In this document: in pieces, positions 10,690-19,879 of the stretch
Layout of the letters: every line of letters starts with the position of its first letter
How positions within the stretch are numbered: the first letter of the stretch is position 1
DNA from: Monodelphis domestica
Taxonomy: Eukaryota; Chordata; Mammalia; Didelphimorphia; Didelphidae
NCBI RefSeq assembly: GCF_027887165.1
Contig: NC_077231.1
Location: forward strand, 129,862,487-129,926,486
Direction: 5' to 3'
Length of the DNA stretch: 64,000 bases
Made by a program: the position numbers and the translations under genes
The notes under the pieces: generated by a model
Databases searched by the model: none
What the model was told of the DNA's origin: nothing
The model's input: the letters and a program-made list of their open reading frames with translations, nothing else

Positions 10690-11140
10690 AAACTGTATTT
10701 GGACCAATAGAAGTATCTCAGTGGAGTAAAGACATTCAGACATGAAATGATAAAAATTACAGGTGAAAGAAGGAAAATCTTTTAAAAAAAAGTCATGATA
10801 CCAGCAAGAAACATAGTTATTCACAGATTAGTTCCTGAAAGCATGAGTTTAATGTGCTGTTGTACCCAGAAAGGTTGACAAATTTTGAACACTATCAGGA
10901 AGAGGAACGAAACTATAGTATGGTCACACCTGGAATTTGTATAAAGATTTCACACCGCAATGAAGTCTAGAGAGAGAGATCTAAAATGATCAAGAGGACA
11001 AATGAACTTTCATTTATTTTGAGAATAAATTAAGTAGATCTTTACTATTCAGGCTGGATAAAATGAATGATGAGAGTCAATTTTTATCTCATTTAATATA
11101 ACCACAGTGGGGGTATATGTAGCAGGAACATGGATTTATC
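10690..11140 (+). repeat. Possible CR1/L3-clade LINE 3' fragment
   Basis: ATGGTCACACCTGGAATTTG, GATCTAAAATGATCAAGAGG and ATTCAGGCTGGATAAAATGA resemble the sense CR1/L3 end (...TCAGACCACACCTGGAGTA...AGGCTGGA...). Strongly diverged. Confidence 0.45.
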
Positions 11141-11324
11141 AGACCAATGAATTTTCATTAAAACTGATGAGAATAATGATAATAATAATTATTACCATTT
11201 CTATAGCACTTTTAAGATTGAACTTTGAAAAATCCAAGTTCAAAATATATAAATTGAGAGCACAGAAAAGAAATATTGCTTAATTGAGGAAGAATTGGAG
11301 AAAATTTTAGAAAACATAAGGGAA

Positions 11325-11525
11325 GTGGTACAATGGGCAGAATCCTAAACAATTAGGAAGATCTGGGTTCAAATCCTACCTCAAGTCTAGGCATTACCTG
11401 AATGACCCTGGGCAAGTCACTTAACCTCACTGGACCTCAGTTTCATAATCTACAAAATGAGAGGGTTCAATGGAATAACTTCTAAAGTCCCTTCCAATTC
11501 TAAATCTATATATGATTCTATTACC
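11325..11525 (+). repeat. MIR/THER-type SINE
   Basis: GGAAGATCTGGGTTCAAATC (B-box), GACCCTGGGCAAGTCACTTA, TCAGTTTCATAATCTACAAA and AAGTCCCTTCCAATTCTAAA in sense order. Confidence 0.82.
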
Positions 11526-12195
11526 ACTAAGAGATGAACATGTTAAACACATAAATACTTTTAACCAAGATTCACGTAAATTCATGAGACATATGCCCTA
11601 TCTTTGATGATGAAGAGCTACTAAAATGTTTTAGAGGGACACATCTAAACTTGTGAGCCTGATATTTAGGAGGAAATTATCCTATAACAGAGCATGTCAT
11701 GGTGCTAATGCCAGAGAAAAAATGTTAAGTTATATGGATCAAGGGCCAGGCTCGGCATGGCAATCCTTTTATTCTTTACCAAACAAAGAGAATTATATCA
11801 AAACTAGAGAAAACCTAAGAGAAGTGTGGCATTAGGTTAAAAATCTGTTTCTTGGGCACAGACTTTTTTTGCTAACAAAAAAATTTTGGGAAAAAAGATG
11901 AAATCAAAACCCAGGCAAGTATGAGATCAGGAGAAAGAACACGGGAGGCAGAAATAACTTCTGAATGGATATCTGTTCTCCATTTCTTAGGTCCCTTTAT
12001 GTCTTGTTCTCAATTATTCAAGCATTCCACATTTCTTGTTCTTATGGTACATCCAAAGGTGCTCAGGTTTGCCTCTTGAAGTAGTAGATTTCATTAATGT
12101 ACCTGCTGCTGCCACAACCTGCTGCTGGGGAAAAGAGTAGAGGACAACCCATGAATGATCTGTAGCATTTCACTTTCTTTTACAGAGCAAAATCT
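11526..12195. other. Unassigned DNA upstream of CAPZA3
   Basis: No repeat recognised. This is the distal part of the CAPZA3/PLCZ1 intergenic or PLCZ1 first-intron interval. An untranslated first exon of PLCZ1 would be expected between here and 12850, but I cannot place it. Confidence 0.4.
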
Positions 12196-12250
12196 GAGGT
12201 AGACCAGCCTGTTCCAGTCCTACCCTATATGATACAGGGTGGTCTACCTC
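12196..12250. other. Hairpin-forming inverted repeat upstream of CAPZA3
   Basis: GAGGTAGACCA (12196-12206) and its exact complement TGGTCTACCTC (12240-12250) form an 11-bp stem. After one G.G mismatch the stem continues for 5 more pairs (12208-12212 with 12234-12238), giving about 17 positions around a 21-nt loop. It lies about 600 bp before the CAPZA3 start inside the divergent intergenic interval. The function is unknown. Confidence 0.6.
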
Positions 12251-12601
12251 TCTTGGTGTCCATTTAAAACTACAAATTTTCCTTAAACCAGAAGAGTATG
12301 GCTTTCAAGAACTGAGTCAATAAGAATGTTGATATTTCTCTCTTTGTACATTTATTCAAGTCTCCTTTTCATAAAGTGTTTTCAAATCATTTGAGGCCAT
12401 TCTACTAATGGCTTAAAAAGTTCAGTGAACCAGCTTCACCAGTGTCCCTAGCTCTTCCTTGAATCTTGGGGCTACTTCTCTAAATATCTCCCAGTGTGGA
12501 ACACAAACACAGACATACCACCTTTGCAGAGGAGTATTCAGGAGACCTGGGTTCTTTAAATTCCCAGAATATAGTGAGCTGTTACACTGGAAATCAGCCT
12601 G

Positions 12602-12852
12602 TCAGATGACTGTTGGCCTTACAACTTTTTTCCACATGAATACATTCTGTGACTTCTTCAAGAGTTCTAGATATTCCTGAGTAAAATGCATTATGACATC
12701 ATCTAGAAGGTCAGAGCTTTCCAGTCCTGATGATGCATGATGATAAAAACTTCTGCTTGAACATTTAACATGCCAATTGGAAAGGATCATTTTATGAAGT
12801 TCTTTTGGTCATACTTAAATTCAAAATCTTTACTTTTCTTGCAAGAAAAACA
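12602..12852. promoter_or_regulatory. Candidate bidirectional CAPZA3/PLCZ1 promoter region
   Basis: This is the DNA directly upstream of the CAPZA3 start, in the interval between the divergent genes. In placentals CAPZA3 and PLCZ1 share a bidirectional promoter. A CRE-like octamer TGACATCA (consensus TGACGTCA) lies at 12694-12701, about 155 bp before the ATG, which suits CREM/ATF-driven spermatid expression. No clear TATA box is seen. A - strand ATG-initiated frame of 62 codons (12790 down to 12602) starts only 63 bp from the CAPZA3 ATG; I do not recognise its product. The promoter assignment is inferred from synteny and motif. Confidence 0.4.
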
Positions 12853-12855
12853 ATG

Positions 12856-13755
12856 ATGAACATTCGCAATAAGGTGAGTGATAAAAAGAAAGAAAGGGCC
12901 ATTCAAAATTTGCTAACACAAGCCCCTCCAGGAGAATTTAGAAAGAGTTTTGATGACCTTTCTCTTCTGGTTCAAGATGAAAAACTAATGCGACAACAAG
13001 GAGAATGGGCCGGTAACAAATACTGCAAAAAGTATTTTGTGCCACTCAATATAGACGGACATCAAGTATTACTAGCTCACCACAATGAATTGGGTGACCA
13101 GCGCTTTTTTGACTCTCATTCCAGGCTTTCTTTCAAATTTGATGTTCTTGAGAATCAATTGAAGGACATTGAGAGTCATGGTGTTCTCCGTAATGAAGCA
13201 GAATGTCTGAGGATGGTGGTATCTTATGCTTTAAAAATATATGTGAGCAATCACTTCCCATCAGGAAATTGCAATGTACTTAGGAAAACCATAAAAAATA
13301 AGGAGTTCTTGATAGCCTGCATAGAAGATCATCATTACAAAGTTTCAAATTTTTGGAATGGACTTTGGAAATCAAAATGGATTTTTTCAGTAACTCCATT
13401 TCTCACCCAAGTAATTGGGTCAATTTATGTGAAAGCACATTTTTTTAAACATATCAACTTTCACCTTGATATCAGTAAGGATGTACAGGACTGCTTGGAT
13501 GTGGTTAACCAAGCTCAACTGGCTTTAGGTTTTGCCAAGTTTGTAGAAGAGCAAGAAAACAAATTTCAAGCAGCAGTCCTAGAAGAATTACAGGACCTCA
13601 CTATTGTACTGAAAAAAACTTTAAGAAGAGATCTTCCAGTGACTCGTACTTATATTGACTGGCAGAGAATAGTAAATGATATGAAGTTGGTGATGTATCC
13701 TGTGCATGGATATATCAGTTACTCAAAAAACGCATTATGCAACTGGATCACATAA
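12856..13755 (+). CDS. CAPZA3: F-actin-capping protein subunit alpha-3, intronless, complete
   Basis: One uninterrupted reading frame of 299 codons plus stop. The protein shows the CapZ alpha hallmarks in order: APPGEF near residue 23, FFDSHSRLSFKFD around 85-97, ACIEDHHYKVSNFWNGLWKS around 155-174, KDVQDCLDVVNQAQLAL near 213-229, and the C-terminal LPVTRTYIDW block before the actin-binding tail. The sequence matches the testis form alpha-3 rather than alpha-1/2: it has ECLRMVV, GNCNVLRKT, the EEQENKFQAAVLEELQ stretch and the ending LCNWIT. Alpha-3 pairs with CapZ beta to cap barbed ends of actin filaments in spermatids and sperm; this is family knowledge. Two ATGs are adjacent (12853 and 12856). 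I chose the second because it gives the usual 299 residues, but both have A at -3. The open frame extends upstream without an ATG. The absence of introns agrees with its known origin as a retrogene. No canonical AATAAA is seen until about 14727. Confidence 0.96.
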   Translation: MNIRNKVSDKKKERAIQNLLTQAPPGEFRKSFDDLSLLVQDEKLMRQQGEWAGNKYCKKYFVPLNIDGHQVLLAHHNELGDQRFFDSHSRLSFKFDVLENQLKDIESHGVLRNEAECLRMVVSYALKIYVSNHFPSGNCNVLRKTIKNKEFLIACIEDHHYKVSNFWNGLWKSKWIFSVTPFLTQVIGSIYVKAHFFKHINFHLDISKDVQDCLDVVNQAQLALGFAKFVEEQENKFQAAVLEELQDLTIVLKKTLRRDLPVTRTYIDWQRIVNDMKLVMYPVHGYISYSKNALCNWIT

Positions 13756-14349
13756 ATCATTTGTTCCTGGAGATGGGCTGTTCTTGAATGGGTCATTTTA
13801 AAAGGGGAGTACTGTTCTGTTTTGTTTTGGATGTGGGGTTTTTTCTCCAAAAGATAAGTATTTCCTAGAGTGTATATCAGAGCACAGAAATCAAGAATAG
13901 TAGGGAACAGATAACTTATAAAATTGTAAGAGATTGCTCTAAGCCAAGACTCTGAGGGAGTAACTCATCCTCTGGGGGAATGAACTCTTTCCCAAAACTG
14001 AACCAGAAGAACCTGACTTTGGCTTAGAAATTCTTCTTGCTATAGCATAAATGAGAATCTCTTATTTCTGTTTCACTGAAGTTAAATAAGGCAAAACTCA
14101 AACTTCTACCTTCATGAAGACCTGATCTTCCCAGATGTAGCAATGTTAACACTGTACCTGGGTCTCTTGCCTTGTTCAATTCATCTTTCCTTTCTCTCCC
14201 GTTTACTTCACAATCCAAATTGCAAATGTATTTCACAAGGGTATTTATAAAGGAAAAAACAATAGAAATAATCAATAATGCTCTTGTTGGATCAAATCTG
14301 TGATTTTATTCAGATAGGGAATTCCCAGCAAGGATACTCTCTACCAAAA
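13756..14349. other. CAPZA3 3' flank / presumed 3' UTR
   Basis: Unique-looking sequence with no recognised repeat. No AATAAA or ATTAAA is present. The first canonical AATAAA is at 14727-14732, behind a MIR and a SINE1 copy. The transcript therefore either uses a variant signal nearby or has a 3' UTR of about 1 kb. Confidence 0.4.
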
Positions 14350-14515
14350 CAGATCAGCACCTGTTCTACAATGTTGAGTCTTAGTTGCAAGGGATGCTGA
14401 GAGGTTATGTGATTTAACCCATGTCACACAGTCTCTCTGTCAGAGCTAAAACTTGAACTCTAGTCTTTCTGATCTCAAGAACAGCTCTCTATCCACTATG
14501 CCTACCACTTCAATA
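14350..14515 (-). repeat. MIR-type CORE-SINE
   Basis: GCTGAGAGGTTATGTGATTT, AACCCATGTCACACAGTC, CAGAGCTAAAACTTGAACTC and CTCTCTATCCACTATGCC in antisense order. Confidence 0.78.
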
Positions 14516-14526
14516 ACAATAATAAT

Positions 14527-14700
14527 TTGAGGTATCTAGGTAGCTCAGTGGATCGAGGACCAAGTCTGGAGTCAGGTGGATCTAGGTTCAAATATGGACT
14601 CAGACACTGTGTGACCCTGGGTAAGTCACTTAATTCCAATGGCCTAGCCCTTGCCACTCTTCTCTTAGAATTGTTACAAAGGCAGAAGACAAAGGTTTAA
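14527..14700 (+). repeat. Marsupial SINE1
   Basis: TCTAGGTAGCTCAGTGGAT head, TCTAGGTTCAAATATGGACT B-box, GTGTGACCCTGGGTAAGTCA, then TGGCCTAGCCCTTGCCACTC. Flanked by AAT-rich tracts on both sides. Confidence 0.88.
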
Positions 14701-14929
14701 TAATAACAACAACAATGATAACAGCTAATAAAATTTCTGATGATCAAAAGTACTTCTACCTTTAACAATCTGGGATGACTCCCAACTTTCCCAAGCCATC
14801 ATAAAGCATCCTTAGAGCTCCCACCACTTCCATGATTCCCTGAAACTCCAAAACTTTGTCAGCCACTCCAGCTCCCACTCACTCGTTCCAAAAGGAAGAG
14901 CCTTTCCTTCCTTGAGCACCATCTTGCTA

Positions 14930-14985
14930 ATTTGGGATTGGCCAACCAATGGGTAGAGGATGAAGTTTGATATATATAGTTTACA
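14930..14985 (+). promoter_or_regulatory. CCAAT/TATA-like cluster, candidate promoter
   Basis: An inverted CCAAT box (GATTGG, about 14936-14941), a direct one (CCAAT, about 14945-14949) and TATATATAG about 25 bp on lie within 45 bp in an otherwise unassigned stretch (14733-15330). The order resembles a core promoter, perhaps of an old LTR. No reading frame downstream is recognisable. Confidence 0.25.
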
Positions 14986-15334
14986 GTGCTAAATTTATTT
15001 TGGACAATCATGGTGTCTTCTTTGCCACTGGCAAGTACTTTGATGTATGTGCTAAAGTCATGCTAAGTAACCACTTGCCCAGACATGAGCCAAGGCTAAT
15101 TAGGTGCCTTCACATGGCCCTGCCATAAGGGAGAACATATCATGGCAAAAGTATGCATTCCAGTTATACACAGTGCATAATCCCAGTAGTGCAGAGATTA
15201 TGCCAACCTTCTTTTTATTAAGAATATTGAGACTTTTTTCCAGTGAAATAGGGAAAAAGGAGAAATTCTAGGATATGTGTATATCCTTATGAATATCACA
15301 GTAGCAGAGCAGAGATATGAAGTCAATTTCTAGA

Positions 15335-15595
15335 TGTATAAAAATAGACTGTATTTATAGGATCCTTTGGAATTTACAAATCATTTTACCCTTATTTGAT
15401 CTTGACAATAAAACCATGAGAGAAGTAATACAGGCATTATTATCACTATTTTTCAGATGGGCAAGAGGTCTTAGAGAAGTTAAGCAACCTCCCCAAAGCC
15501 ATACATCTTGTAGTAAATGGCAGCAAAAAGCCTGAACCACATGTCCCCTCACTCTAGAGCCAGAACTCCCTGGCTTACACCATAGTCACTCCTCT
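15335..15595 (-). repeat. MIR-type CORE-SINE
   Basis: TTACAAATCATTTTACCC, ATTATCACTATTTTTCAGAT, AAGTTAAGCAACCTCCCCAA, CTTGTAGTAAATGGCAGC and CTCACTCTAGAGCCAG. Confidence 0.8.
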
Positions 15596-15729
15596 AATGG
15601 TATTCCAAAAGATCTTTGATAGAATTGGAGTACATGGATGAGTATACTAGATTTAAAGGATTGAATGGAAGAGTATTTTTCCTCAGAGGAACAAATCCCC
15701 AAAGGATATATATTGGACATCTCAGTTCC

Positions 15730-15942
15730 ATTCAGTCATCAGATTATAGAGCTGGAGCTAGAAGGAGCCACAGAGAATACCTAATATACCTAATACAATC
15801 ACCATACTGCACAAAAAATAGAAATTGTGGTCAGAAAAGTGAAGTAATTTGCCTGAGGTCCCAAAGTGTGTCACAGGCAAGATTTGAACCCATGTCCCCT
15901 GACTCCAGAGCCAGTGTTCTTCCCACTACTGCATATTTTTTC
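15730..15942 (-). repeat. MIR/THER-type SINE
   Basis: TTATAGAGCTGGAGCTAGAA, AAAGTGAAGTAATTTGCCTG, CAAGATTTGAACCCATGTC and CTGACTCCAGAGCCAGTG in antisense order. Confidence 0.78.
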
Positions 15943-15984
15943 CTTCCAAAATCCTATTCACAATTTTCTAGACATGTTTTAGTT

Positions 15985-16335
15985 GGGTAATTTCCCTCCT
16001 AAAATTTAGACCCCAAAACTAAACAAGATACTCCAGATGTGGTAGGTCTAATGGAGTACAAATAGTCTTATCATTTTCTTCATTTTGGGCCCTAGACTTC
16101 TTTTAATTCAGTCTCATATTGAATTAGCTCTCTTGATAGTCCTGTTCTATTAACCCAAGCTAGGCCTTTCTCATTAAGCCAAAGTTTATTTTTATCTTCA
16201 CTATTCTATACTTGTATAGTTGTGTGGCTAAGGAATTGATTCAACATTTCTGTTTGTACCTCATTAAATTTCACCTCATTAAAATCAGACCAGTCTTCCA
16301 GCTTGTAGAGATCTTTTGGATTTCTGTCACTTTAT
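15985..16335 (-). repeat. CR1/L3-clade LINE, 3' part of a composite relic
   Basis: ACTAAACAAGATACTCCAGA and TGTGGTAGG, ATTGAATTAGCTCTCTTGAT, and CAGTCTTCCAGCTTGTAGAG with ATCTTTTGGAT match the antisense CR1/L3 C-terminus. Further upstream (in LINE sense) portions follow at 17160-17440 and 17635-17960. Confidence 0.72.
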
Positions 16336-16369
16336 TTTTTTTACTTATTTTGTCATTTTTTCATTTTGA

Positions 16370-16525
16370 CAATGTTTAAAATGTATTATATTGTATTATA
16401 TTTAACTCTACATAGATCATATCACCTTATTAGACTATAAACTCTCTCAAAGCAGACACTGTCTTAACTACTTTTTTCTCCCCCAAACCTGGTAGTGTTC
16501 AAAACATAGCAGGTTAATAACTTTG
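16370..16525 (+). repeat. L2 LINE 3' end
   Basis: TTAGACTATAAACTCTCTC, GCAGACACTGTCTTAACTAC and TGTTCAAAACATAGCAGG, a diverged L2 tail. Confidence 0.65.
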
Positions 16526-17159
16526 TATTCATAAAAAGAAAGTTTCTATGGAACATACACTCTGACTCCTTTGGGATGGATACGGGCTTTAACTTCATTG
16601 ATATGATTGGAAAATTATTTTGAAGAAAACCAGGAGTGGAGCCAGGAAGAAACAATAGGCTATAGGAAGGTTCTCTTCCTCTCCTTTTTCGGGCAGATTC
16701 TTTAGGACTATTCCAGTATTTCTCACCCTAAAATTTCTACCCCAAGACCAGTGGCATTGTTGGCTAAAATCAGAACAATCACTGTGCTTGGCTAGATGAG
16801 CATGAGGGACTGGGTACCTTCTTTTGCCTTTATGTTTCTTCCCTGAGCACAGATCTGCAACAAGCAACAGTAATTATAAAGATGAATACTAACTGGCAGG
16901 GCAACTACCTTGTGAATTTGTGAGTTATGGGTTCCTAAGGCTATATCAACTGTCTATTGGGATGTGATTTCTGCAATAGCACCTACTAAATTTGCAGTTC
17001 TTGTGGTGCTTGGAATCAAGGGCAATTGATCCTTTTAAACACCACCCTATTGGCCCTGCCAATGACAGGGTTCCGACATCCACCAAGAAGCCCACTAAAG
17101 ACTTTTCTATTGGATGAAAATGATTGATTAATCTAATCAATTAACCTGTTCAGCTTCTA
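16526..17159. other. Unassigned insertion-like stretch inside the L3 relic
   Basis: About 630 bp with no recognised family sits between two parts of the same L3 LINE. Two overlapping - strand frames (16464-16655, 16595-16867) and one at 16946-17140 are open but match no protein I know. The stretch may be another inserted element. Confidence 0.35.
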
Positions 17160-17440
17160 ATATTTTTTTATATGTGGGTATATCTCCCTATTTTGTCTTT
17201 AAGAGTATTATTAGCAACTTTGTCAGATGCCTTTTTGAAATCTAGACAACATCTGAGCATCTCCCTTATCTATCACTCTAGTAACCCTCAAGAAAAGAAA
17301 TGGGGCTCATCTGGAATGTTTTACTTTTAATAAATAGCTCTTTGCTGCTAATTATCAATTCTAAAATTTTGTCAGGGATGATGGTCAAAGTCATTAGTCT
17401 ATAACTTACTTAATATATGTTTCCCTTCTTTTAAAAATTA
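17160..17440 (-). repeat. CR1/L3-clade LINE, middle part
   Basis: CAACTTTGTCAGATGCCTTT and TTGAAATCTAGACAACATC correspond to the antisense L3 coding region. TCTATAACTTACTTAATATA precedes the SINE1 insertion. Confidence 0.7.
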
Positions 17441-17443
17441 GTA

Positions 17444-17624
17444 CATTGGGGCAGCTGGGTAGCTCAGTGGATTGAGAGTCAGACCTAGAGATGGGAGGTC
17501 CTAGGTTCAAATCTGGCCTCAGACACTTCTCAGCTGTGTGATCCTAGGCATGTCACTTGACCCCCATTGCCTAGCCCTTACCAGTATTGATTCCAAGATG
17601 GAAGGTAAGGGTTTAAAAAAAAAT
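17444..17624 (+). repeat. Marsupial SINE1 inserted into L3
   Basis: Complete: GGGGCAGCTGGGTAGCTCAG head, GTCCTAGGTTCAAATCTGGC, CATTGCCTAGCCCTTACCAG, A-rich tail. Flanks carry a likely target-site duplication, TAGTACATTG before and TAGTTCATTG after. The L3 text resumes right after it. Confidence 0.93.
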
Positions 17625-17634
17625 AGTTCATTGA

Positions 17635-17960
17635 AAGAATGCTCTTGATATCTTTTGTCTTCATTGGGGAGGGGGGAGACAGAATATTTTACCTAATCAG
17701 TATTGTGGCACTCCTCACCTTCTCCAAGATATCTTAAAGATCACTGACAGTAGTCAAGCAATCACCTCTACATATTCTGCAGCAGCCTTATTTGATATCT
17801 CTTCTTTTCAGGACTCCAGGACCCTTTAGGGAAGCCAGGTTCTCTTTTACCACCTCTCTGCCTGTCCTGAGCTTCAGTCTCCTTTATTTTTTAGCTAGTC
17901 TTTTCAATTCAAAGAATATTCTACCTGATAGAGAAAACAGAAGCAAAATAAAATCTGAAT
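17635..17960 (-). repeat. CR1/L3-clade LINE, 5' part
   Basis: CTCCAAGATATCTTAAAGAT and CACTGACAGTAGTCAAGCAA is antisense of the FERSW...DVIAEPLS block. AACAGAAGCAAAATAAAA closes it. Confidence 0.68.
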
Positions 17961-18289
17961 AGTAAAACTATGTATTTTTTCATAAACATTTCCTCATGTA
18001 TAAACAGCAGATCTCATCTTGTTTTCCCTTTCCCTAAATTTTTATTACTATTTTCCTTACATAGGATTCCTACTGACACCTCAAAGACAATTAATAAAAA
18101 TCTGCCAGCAAAGGGAATGCTTTTAACTAACAAGCAACATTCTAGACATGTGGGCCCCTACCTCTATACCAACAAGAGAAAAGAATGTTTCATTATCTAT
18201 TTTTTATTATGAGGATTGGTCGTTAAAATTAATCTGATTTCAAGAATCATTTGATGATGTTTCATTAACATTATGGTAATCATTGAGTG
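17961..18289. other. Unassigned AT-rich DNA
   Basis: No gene or repeat recognised. Confidence 0.4.
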
Positions 18290-18700
18290 TACTTTTTATT
18301 AGCTCTACTTGTTCATACAAGTCTTCTCTTATTTCTCTGAATTCATCACATTCATAATTTTTGATATAATAAAATTCCATTAAATTTGTATTCCATATGT
18401 AATCATACAGAATAATTTGTTATGCCATTCCTAACAAATGCACTCACTCTGTTTCTAGTCCTTTGCCAAGACAAAAAAAAAGTTTTGAAATAAATATTTG
18501 AATGTTTATGGTACCTTTATTTTTTCCCTTGAACCTCCTTAAAATATATGCCAAAAAGTAGTCATTGTAGCAATGGCTAGGAATCGTTTCATGGCTTTTC
18601 TTGAATGATTTCAACTTATTTTCCAGAATGGGTGGATCAATTCATAGATCCACTGATAGTGTATCAGTATTCATGTTCTCCCAGAACTCAGATGCTGCCT
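18290..18700 (-). repeat. Old marsupial L1 3' fragment
   Basis: CATACAAGTCTTCTCTTATT, TCTAGTCCTTTGCCAAGACA, CCAGAATGGGTGGATCAATT and AGTGTATCAGTATTCATG match the antisense end of L1 ORF2 (compare 47630-48020, the same text in better shape). Confidence 0.62.
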
Positions 18701-18739
18701 TTGGCAAGTGGCTTTCCAAACCCACCTCTTATTGCTAGT

Positions 18740-18995
18740 TAGTATCTTTCTCTCCCAGATCCCCTTCCCATAACTCTGTATCTGTCTTGCATGTACCTGT
18801 TCTTGTACGATTATGTCCTCCCTTGAATTTAAGTTTCTTGAGTGCAAGGACAGTTTTTGTTTTTATTTGTATCACCAATACTTGATTAATGTAATGACTA
18901 ACACATATTAAGTACTTAATAAATGCTTGTTGGTCCATTGATTTTACATTATGGTCTATAAATAATGTGTTTAATATTTCTGCTTTTCTGCATTG
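18740..18995 (+). repeat. L2 LINE 3' end
   Basis: AAGTTTCTTGAGTGCAAGGA, CAGTTTTTGTTTTTATTTGT, ATCACCAATACTTGATT and AGTACTTAATAAATGCTTGT. Confidence 0.85.
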
Positions 18996-19154
18996 ATTCA
19001 TGAATTATTTATGCCTTAGTGCAAGGTCAGTTTTTATAAAGTTATGCAGCACTGAAAAAAAATATCTTCTTTAAGCAATTCAGTAATTACCAAAAGTTAA
19101 ACTTTTTTTTCAATTTTTTTTCAATTCTTTTTTTCAGTTCTTTTTTTCAATTTT

Positions 19155-19352
19155 TTAAAGCCTTACCTTTTGTCTTAAAATCTATACTACATATGGGCTT
19201 TAAAGCAGAAGAGTAGTGAGGACTAAGCAATTGGAATTAAGTAACTTGCTCAGGGTCACACATAGGAAGTGGCTGAGGTCATATTTGAACCCATGACCTC
19301 CAGTATTCAGTATTCAAGCCTGGCTTTCTATCCATTGAGCCACCTTGCTTTT
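19155..19352 (-). repeat. Marsupial SINE1, older copy
   Basis: AGCCTTACCTTTTGTCTTAA, AAGCAGAAGAGTAGTGAGGA, CTTGCTCAGGGTCACACATA and TATCCATTGAGCCACCTTGC; several percent diverged, A/T-rich flank on the left. Confidence 0.88.
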
Positions 19353-19879
19353 TCTAAGCTTAATTTTTCAAATAATGTCTTCAGATTCTTAACTTTTTAT
19401 ATCCATTATGTTTGTCTAAAAATGAAACAGGCATGTTGAAATAGCTAACAAATATTTATCTGCTATCTGGGGTGGGACCACTATGTACCATGAAGGCTTC
19501 CCACTCTTCCTTTCCTTCTCCCTACCATATAGATGCTTATTCCAAAAAGTGACAAGGCTATCTTCAGGGTCTGACTAGCACTTGCCTTCTATGATGCAGC
19601 TTCTCTTTTTTCCATTTGTTTGTTGTTGCTTTTCCCCCCTGGAACCCTCTGTCTATAATGATGTGTTTTCTGGTCACCTAAAGGTACATAAAATACCACC
19701 ACATGAAATGTAGGCCCCTTTGATTTGGAAGTCTGAAGACCGTGCAAGTCACTTCACAATACTCTGCTAATATTCCAAAGAGTAACACTGAATTATCCTT
19801 GCCATCATCCTCCTCTTCCTTATTCTCTTCCTTCTCCTTTCCCTTTCTTTCTCTTTCTCTGTCTGTCAAAATATGCATC
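19353..19879. other. Unassigned DNA with pyrimidine-rich tract
   Basis: No gene recognised. A TCTTCC/TTTCTC-rich run at 19806-19865 explains the Glu/Lys/Arg-rich frame on the other strand. Confidence 0.45.

Noticed and set aside
15616-15990. 124-codon + strand frame
   Set aside because: Covers an antisense MIR-type SINE and its flank; the apparent SQARFEPMSPDSRA part is MIR text.
17444-17530. tRNA-gene-like start with A and B box
   Set aside because: It is the tRNA-derived head of a SINE1 copy, followed by the SINE body, not a tRNA gene. The same holds for all similar sites here.
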